Below the pieces are notes generated by a model. That model worked only from the letters and a program-made list of their open reading frames with translations, was not told the DNA's origin and ran no database searches. From positions 1-7,052 of the forward strand of contig JAISPH010000020.1 of assembly GCA_031275035.1 (NCBI GenBank): a stretch of 7,052 nucleotides of DNA, read 5' to 3'. Positions 5,696 through 7,052 of the stretch are shown here, piece by piece (the stretch's first letter is position 1; each line of letters opens with the position of its first letter). Source of the stretch: Treponema sp. (GTDB taxonomy: Bacteria; Spirochaetota; Spirochaetia; Treponematales; Breznakiellaceae). The position numbers were made by a program, and so were the translations under genes.

Positions 5696-6586
5696 CTATA
5701 CCTCTACCGGGGCACAGCCGGCCCAGGCATAAAAACGGGATATTTCTTCCTCCGGGAAGGCCCTGGCTTCGTCATTGAAGTGGGGCTTATCCAGGAGGGC
5801 GTACTTTGATCCTGAAAACCAGTTATAGTTCAATAGTTCTATGGGGATGTCCGGATTGCAGGAACGAACAAAGTGTCCAATGGCTTTGAGGTTTTTTTCC
5901 GCTGCGGTAATGCCGGGGATAAGGGGAACCCGGACCAGAATTTTTTTAAGGCTGCCCGCAAGACAGCGGAAATTTTCAAGGATCACGTCATTCGGCCTGC
6001 CGGTATACCTCAGGTGATCCTCCCCGTCCATAAGCTTAATATCGCAGATAAGGTAATCCAGCGCCCCGGGGAGGCGGCGGATAACTGTCTCCGGCGCAAA
6101 GAGAGAGGTCTCCATACAGGTATGAATATTGTTCGCCCTGAGCCTCTCCAGCAGGGCAAGGGCAAAATCCGGCTGGGCCAGGGGTTCCCCGCCGGACAGG
6201 GTAACGCCTCCCCCGGAAATATCAAAAAAAAGCTTATCCAGCGCCAGCTCTTCCGCCAGAGATTCCGGGGAAAGCTCCCGGTCAATGCGCTGAATGGCCC
6301 GGGCGGGACAGTGGTTTACGCAGGCATTGCAAAAACTGCAAAGCCTCCGGTCTATGCCGATTCTGCCCGCTTCCAGGGACAGGGCCCTTTGGGGACAGGC
6401 CGCCGCGCAGACGCCGCAGCCTATGCACTTTTCCCGCTTTACCCAGAGGTCCCGTTCGGGACTGACGCCTTCGGGGTTCTGGCACCAGATGCAGTTTAGG
6501 GGACAACCCTTAAAAAAAACCGTCGTCCTTATGCCGGGACCGTCGTGGACCGCAAAGCGCTTAATGTCAAAAATACAGCCGGTCAT
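5696..6586 (-). CDS. Glycyl radical enzyme activating enzyme (radical SAM)
   Basis: A 296-residue radical-SAM activase that uses a [4Fe-4S] cluster and S-adenosylmethionine to make the glycyl radical on its partner, encoded immediately upstream. Seen: IFDIKRFAVHDGPGIRTTVF (5-24), the family N-terminus; CPLNCIWC (28-35), the CxxxCxxC cluster; two ferredoxin-type motifs CIGCGVCAAAC (54-64) and CSFCNACVNHC (83-93), each followed by Pro; and the SGGEP SAM-binding motif (131-135). The ferredoxin insert is characteristic of activases of the dehydratase/lyase-type glycyl radical enzymes rather than the short pyruvate formate-lyase activase. The start at 6586 is set by the family N-terminus; the ribosome site is weak. 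The 6-nt gap after the radical enzyme gene indicates coupling. The enzyme is oxygen-sensitive, consistent with an anaerobe. Confidence 0.93.
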   Translation of the reverse strand: MTGCIFDIKRFAVHDGPGIRTTVFFKGCPLNCIWCQNPEGVSPERDLWVKREKCIGCGVCAAACPQRALSLEAGRIGIDRRLCSFCNACVNHCPARAIQRIDRELSPESLAEELALDKLFFDISGGGVTLSGGEPLAQPDFALALLERLRANNIHTCMETSLFAPETVIRRLPGALDYLICDIKLMDGEDHLRYTGRPNDVILENFRCLAGSLKKILVRVPLIPGITAAEKNLKAIGHFVRSCNPDIPIELLNYNWFSGSKYALLDKPHFNDEARAFPEEEISRFYAWAGCAPVEV

Positions 6587-6592
6587 GGGCCG

Positions 6593-7052
6593 CTAAAAAC
6601 CATACTCGGTTCTGGCGATAATTTCGTCCTGTAGCACATCTGCCAGATCCACATAGTTGGCGGTATACCCGGCCACCCGTACCAGAAGATGGCGGTAATT
6701 CTCTGGATGTTCCCTGGCGGCGATCAGATCCTCCCGGTTAATCACGTTGAACTGGGCATGGTTGATTTTAAGCTCCACAAGGCCCCGCATCAGGGCCATA
6801 AATTTTTCTACCCCTTCGGAGGTATGGAAGAAGGAAGGGGTAAACTTCATGTTAAGCAGGGTTCCGTTAGCCGCATTGATCGATTTGATCCGGGACACCG
6901 ATTTCAAAAGCGCGGTGGGGCCCTTCTGATCCCGGCCGTATACGGCGCTCATGCCGCCATCCGCCAGGGGTTCTCCCGCCCTCCGTCCATCGGGGGTGGC
7001 GGCCACATTTTTCCCCATGGGCACGTGGGCGGAAACTGTGTACAGTCCAATG
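6593..7052 (-). CDS. Glycyl radical enzyme, C-terminal part (continues past window)
   Basis: The last 152 residues of a glycyl radical enzyme of the glycerol dehydratase/PFL2-type clade; the frame stays open through 7051, so the 5' part lies outside. The radical-bearing loop reads VRVAGYTANYVDL, with the radical Gly codon at 6668-6670, and the end QDEIIARTEYGF is typical of dehydratase/lyase members. ATPDGRRAGEPLADG, YGRDQKGPTALLKSVSR, NGTLLNMKF and HAQFNVI also match that clade. The active-site Cys and the Glu/His residues that separate glycerol, propanediol, choline, hydroxyproline and sulfonate enzymes lie upstream of the window, so the reaction is not assigned. Its activase follows after 6 nt, then a ROK-type kinase and an epimerase, suggesting a carbohydrate-like substrate. 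Confidence 0.93.
   Translation of the reverse strand, partial: IGLYTVSAHVPMGKNVAATPDGRRAGEPLADGGMSAVYGRDQKGPTALLKSVSRIKSINAANGTLLNMKFTPSFFHTSEGVEKFMALMRGLVELKINHAQFNVINREDLIAAREHPENYRHLLVRVAGYTANYVDLADVLQDEIIARTEYGF

Overview
The window most resembles a chromosomal segment of a free-living or gut-associated spirochaete of the Treponema type. The assignment is an inference. It rests on a BspA-type leucine-rich-repeat (LRR) surface protein whose C-terminal tail (FDTYY..GKRAGKYTY..GGW) is of the kind common in treponemes, on moderate to slightly high GC, and on anaerobic metabolism (a glycyl radical enzyme). No ribosomal RNA, tRNA, CRISPR array or transposase is visible. Nearly every base from 137 to 7052 belongs to a recognisable gene or a short intergenic region, and seven of the eight genes lie on the minus strand.

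Left end (1-1190): a strongly structured non-coding element (about 28-141) ends right on the stop codon of the BspA-like exported LRR gene (137-967). That gene carries seven near-perfect 22-residue repeats. A 68-residue lysine-rich coiled-coil protein (984-1190) precedes it in the same transcription unit, behind a good extended -10 promoter (1221-1249).

Middle (1309-3156): an NAD(P)H/quinone-type flavoprotein (1829-2413) and MsrA (1309-1815) form a two-gene redox/repair operon. It is read from a near-consensus promoter so close to the ATG that the mRNA is predicted to be leaderless. Divergent from it is a nitroreductase-family protein (2596-3156) with an N-terminal signal peptide, which is unusual for this normally cytoplasmic family. 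A perfect inverted repeat (2507-2521) sits between the two divergent promoters.

Right end (3163-7052): a tightly packed minus-strand operon. It consists of a glycyl radical enzyme (only its C-terminal 152 residues are in the window), its radical-SAM activating enzyme with two extra ferredoxin-type clusters, a 606-residue ROK-type kinase-like protein with an unrecognised N-terminal domain, and a divergent ribulose-phosphate 3-epimerase homologue. Gaps are 6, 14 and 2 nt, and the ribosome binding site of the last gene lies inside the end of the kinase gene. The set looks like an anaerobic catabolic module in which a kinase and an epimerase act with a radical dehydratase or lyase on a carbohydrate-like substrate. 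The substrate cannot be read from this window. The most unusual items are this operon, the structured element at 28-141 and the exported nitroreductase.
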